Source: Isoetes taiwanensis (taxonomy: Eukaryota > Streptophyta > Lycopodiopsida > Isoetales > Isoetaceae). Taken from it: DNA of 64,000 nt. The stretch spans positions 5,247,620-5,311,619 of the forward strand of contig JAJEKV010000072.1 of assembly GCA_021234155.1 (NCBI GenBank). Direction: 5' to 3'. The stretch's first letter is position 1. Every line of letters begins with the position of its first letter. The notes beneath the pieces were generated by a model, which was not told the origin of the DNA, searched no databases, and saw only the letters and a program-made list of their open reading frames with translations. The translations under genes and the position numbers were made by a program. Shown one piece after another: positions 60,182 to 64,000 of this stretch.

Positions 60182-62265
60182 CAATGGGAAAGCCCTGCAC
60201 TTGGATGGTATGCAGGCGTAATTGCTTAAGTGGGCAGGGGCACCCATAATACCAAAGGTTGACCGCCTTTGTTCAATAAGGCATTACAGAAGGCTTCCCG
60301 CTGTAGTGGACCAATAGCAGAGTTGTTCCCATCTATAAGGCAGGTGACCCACACTGCCCCGCCAATTATCGAACAATCATGGTCAGTTCGGTGTTTGCAA
60401 AACCGCTTCTTTGGGATTCTCGAAAGCAGCAGCTTGACCGGTCAAGGGCAGAGGGTAAAGCAGGTGCGGGCCCTCACCTGGCAGGATTCTGCACCCCTAC
60501 ACTCAACCATTGACCACATCTTCACGCTAACTCTCGATTGAAGACAACAGAACCGCCGATCTATATTGTTGTTTTGTGGATTTTGTGAAGGCGTTTGACA
60601 CCTGCATCCTGAAAAACTATGGGCAAGATCAGCAATTTACCGGGGTTCCAGAGATTTTCAGAATGCAAAGTGTATAGGCTATATGAAAAGATGCTCTGGG
60701 TTTGGTTGCAGCTTGAGACAAGCCAACCATTTGATAGTAGTATCGGGTTCGCGTCGGGGATGCCCTCTCTCCCCAACATTATTTGGGCTTTACATTGATC
60801 AATTGGAGAGCTGGCTTGCTGATAATGGGGGCGATGGAGCTCACCTTCTCTATCACATCATCAGACAGTTAATATATGCTGATGATGTGGATCTCCTAGC
60901 TTACACACCAGCAGACATGCAACGACATCTCGATGCCCCGGACACATTCATAGCGTGATATATGCCGTCAACCCGCCAAGACTAAGGTGGTTTTCATATC
61001 ATCTTCACGTCAGCCGAGGGTCCCCTCCTTCATTTACCAAGGCCAGAATGTGGAAGTTGCATCCACATACAAGTATTTGGGAGTGGAGTTTCCTTCTACT
61101 ATGCACTGGGACACATCTACGGCTACGAGTGACGGCAGGCTGGAAGGCACTATATGCAATGCAAAATAATAGTCATAAAGCGGAGTTGTATGATTGGGCC
61201 CATCAGTCACACCTGCTCAAAGTCTTAGTAGAGCCCGTCCTTTTTATACGGGGGTGGAAGTATGGGGCCCAATGGTATCACTTGCTACTTGAATGACTTG
61301 GAGCAGGTCCGAAAGCCTTCTTAGTACGAGCACTAGAGGTGAAGTCCACAGTCCCATATCAAATTCTCTTTGCAGAGACAGGATTCTTGCCTCTTCAAAG
61401 GCAGCCCTTGATCGCCACATTGTCTATTTTCGAAAGGTGGTCAATATGGACGATGCTCGCCTCCCTAAACTAGCTTATATCATGGCATTGGGGCGCGCAG
61501 CCTCAGGGCCCAAGTAGAGGGAAAAGAGAGCTCAATGGTTGGCTAGATGGAATGTGCAGAGCACAGTGCATACATATGCAAACAGAGGAAGATCGCCATA
61601 GCTTGAGGCAATACCTTGATGCTTGCTTCCTCGGCCAAGCTTTGGGATGCCAATGCCCTTGAACATGTCAAGACAAAGACACTATCGCTTACCACATAAA
61701 TCCCACATTGGAAACGAGGCCCGCAATGCTACCTCAAGGCATCCACTTGCCCATGAAAAGCGCAGACTCATTGCCTCCATTCGCATTGGGGGCACATCAT
61801 CTTCGAATTGAGACGCAGATGGATTGGTGAGCCACGCCAGACGGGCTCATCAATGCCGCCAAATGGGAGTCATTGAGGATGAATCTCATACCCTTCAAAG
61901 TTGCCCAAAGATATGATCAAATTCGACGCCGCTTATGCTTTGAGTTGGTCGCCCGCCCAGCCATTACATGTGACATTGAGCACGACATCGATGCGGGTCT
62001 TTGGGATCATACCTTCAGGAGGTTATGGACATGCGAGATCAGCTGTGTCCTCGGACACACACTTGACATGTATATATACATTGATGTATACTTGTACAGT
62101 TTGACAGCATTCTTATTACTGCCACGGTTTTTCCCTCGAAAACCCTTCGGGGCGGGGGTTTTTTAACCCGGACATTAATAAGTTTGCTGCGCTCCTTGTG
62201 GGTCCCATAGGCCGATTGGCCTGAGTGGACGATAAAAAATCATTCTCATTCTCATTCTCATTCTT
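60182..62265 (+). mobile_element. LINE, 3' part: reverse transcriptase, C-terminal region and tail
   Basis: Resumes the LINE interrupted at 49111. Joining across one CAATG gives LANGKALHLDGMQA, the GK.PG.DG motif before the polymerase. Then come NYRTIMV (another frame, about 60363), CCFVDFVKAFDT (first catalytic Asp, about 60570-60605), GCPLSPTLFGLYIDQLESW and QLIYADDVDLLA (YADD box, about 60870-60900), and KTKVVF with YKYLGVEF near 60975-61085. At least four frame breaks exist. Toward the 3' end, GGTTTTTCCCTCGAAAACC with CTTCGGGGCGGGGG (about 62125-62160) and GTGGACGATAAAAAA plus (CATTCT)n (62240-62265) form the tail. The element is dead. Confidence 0.85.
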
Positions 62266-63484
62266 AGATCAAACTTGGATAAAGCTGCAATAGTTTTTGC
62301 TCTTACCTATCTCAAAATGTGAAACTTAGTATGAACACATAAATGCTGCTTTTTGTTCTTACCTATTTCAGAATGTGAAACTTGGAATGGCAAACATATA
62401 AAGGCCACTAGCATGTATTGTGCAGAGTAATTATTTAGTTAGAATGGTTAGAGGGCAACAGTGTCTTTTGGCAAACATCGAAATTATAATTGATGTTCAA
62501 ATAAGAAATACAATGTTAATAATGATAGATTTATTTCATGTTCGCCTGTGCAGGTTGAGGCTGTGGTCTATTATGTCCAAGCAATTCAAATGTAGAAACA
62601 ACATAACTCGCAGGAACAAGACGATAGGGATCCCGAGATACAAGAACAAAAAAGTTTCTTAAGGTGACAAAGCAAATATGCAATTGAGAACTGGTAGATG
62701 ATGCCACAGATTCATCGAGGATGGGGTCAATGCCAAGATGAGGAATGGATGAAGAAAACTTGATATTTGTGCATGAGGACCTTTTTCTAGAATGGAATAT
62801 CTCAGATGACTTTCAAATGCTGGCTCGAATATCAGATGACCTTCAAATGCTGTCTTGAATACTTTGGATGGAGCCCAATGGCATCATAAGAAAGCTGGGA
62901 AGCTACAAAAATCAAGTCAGAATACTTCTACAATCAATAGGAGTTTGTATCTGTCCAATTCTGTACATACTATTAATAAGCTGCAAAATGTACAACTAAC
63001 ATTGAGATGTTTAACTGAAAGTTTGTGTACCTCAACAAAGTACCTTGGTGCTGCCATTAAAGAAGCAGAATATGCAATACATCTCATAGTAGGAATTATC
63101 TGGCCCCCACCGTGATTAAAACTTTCATGCATTATGGTTGCATCAAAGATTGTAGTTTTTTGTAAATTCCTTTTCCATAATATCCTCCATTCGAAAAATG
63201 TTTCGCCATGCTTTTCACCTCTTTGCTAAGTTAATCATTCTTCCCCCTTTAGTTCTCGTGTTGTGTTGAAGAACATCAATTTCTATGTCAAAGTGCCATG
63301 TTCTATCACGTCAATGTATCATGTACCCTTTGTCTTGCAGGTTCACTTAAATGCGCAAGTGTCCGAACACTCGTGCATCAGTGAACGGCAGAGTACCAGG
63401 TTCGTGCTTTTTCCATTTATTTTACTCAGGAACTCACCCATTATGCATTAGTTTTGATTTGCCTTTTAAATAGAGTGCAACACC
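62266..63484. other. Intergenic, no gene recognised
   Basis: Diverged duplications near 62300 (TTTTTGCTCTTACCTATCTC) and 62355. Possible acceptor sequences (GCCTGTGCAG at about 62550, GTCTTGCAG at about 63340) hint at exons of an unrecognised gene, but no supported coding sequence joins them. Confidence 0.4.
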
Positions 63485-63751
63485 ATGGCAGAGGCAAACA
63501 CCAATGATCCAATATGTCATATTTCAGATGAAAACGACAGTGAGTATGACCTTCATGATACTACGAAGCCGCAGAGCACATCGGAGGAGGAAACAGAGGA
63601 AAATATTACCAATATTGGTAGTCCAAGTGCCCATGCTACCTCAAATGTGACTCCCAACCAAGTTCCCCAACAAATTTGCATAGGAATTGGTCGCCGCTTC
63701 GCCAAAGCCCGGAATGGTTATACGCTCAACCAAATGCATATGGGTTCATGA
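63485..63751 (+). CDS. Unidentified acidic ORF near the right edge
   Basis: An 88-aa frame starting ATGGCAGAGGCAAAC: Asp/Glu/Ser/Thr-rich (ISDENDSEYDLHDTTKP, TSEEETEENITN), then IGIGRRFAKARNG. An overlapping frame (63676-63885) is Pro/Tyr-rich (PHYVPMPLGVSPANPYLP). Either a splice joins them or the copy is frameshifted. The family was not recognised. It could be the first exon of a gene running off the window or part of a mobile element. Confidence 0.3.
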   Translation: MAEANTNDPICHISDENDSEYDLHDTTKPQSTSEEETEENITNIGSPSAHATSNVTPNQVPQQICIGIGRRFAKARNGYTLNQMHMGS

Positions 63752-64000
63752 GGTTGTGTTTAATGCCACACTATGTTCCCATGCCATTAGGAGTAAGCCC
63801 TGCCAATCCCTACTTACCCTCGATCCCACAAAAAAGCGGCAGGGCCCATGTTGGGAGTGATATTCGCCTGGGCTACATATTGTGATGAGCTGCATGCGAT
63901 GCAGACTCTGGCAATTGGTTGTATATTTGCTAGGGGCTGCCACACAAGACCTTCGAAGTATTGGGATGACTCGTGCAGCATGAGACTTTGCAAGAGCACG

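Overview
The window looks like a stretch of nuclear genome from a land plant with a large, repeat-rich genome. The evidence is a 4.5-repeat MYB gene of the SNAP190/SNAPC4 (plant 4R-MYB) type, a GDSL esterase/lipase gene, a decayed ethylene-receptor fragment, and plant-type mobile elements: hAT, Helitron, Ty3/gypsy, a TRIM and LINEs. Genes are split by GT-AG introns. A fern or lycophyte would fit, but nothing here proves it. No rRNA, tRNA or CRISPR array was recognised.

Only two protein genes look intact, both on the minus strand. One is the ten-exon SNAPC4-like gene (5273-11524, 1419 aa as modelled). The other is the five-exon GDSL esterase/lipase gene (37746-39380, 334 aa). To their left lie an ethylene-receptor pseudogene fragment (385-1160, minus) and an unidentified two-membrane-segment ORF (1458-2212, minus). 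The right edge holds one unidentified short ORF (63485-63751, plus).

The rest is mostly mobile DNA. A 421-bp TRIM lies at 12112-12532. A 10,137-bp hAT transposon (13187-23323) has matching 19-bp ends (one mismatch) and a perfect 8-bp target duplication, CTACCAGC. Its BED/hAT transposase is on the minus strand. Convergent to it on the plus strand are cargo genes: a protein-kinase-like gene, and an unknown-domain plus coiled-coil plus RING-H2 gene. All its genes are broken in this copy. The layout (subterminal repeat arrays, a TATA box inside each end, convergent transcription units) makes it the most interesting object in the window.

Further right are a 1.9-kb non-autonomous LTR element (24697-26589, target duplication CCAAT) and two Helitron 3' ends in opposite orientation (27617 and 33670) around about 6 kb without genes. 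A LINE on the plus strand (about 48117-62265) is split by an 11.07-kb Ty3/gypsy element on the minus strand (49112-60181, target duplication CAATG). The gypsy element has decayed gag-pol, an extra coiled-coil ORF after integrase with two in-frame stops, and a small antisense ORF behind a TATA box. Further LINE remains occur near 4.0, 12.5, 24.4, 35.5 and 43.3 kb.
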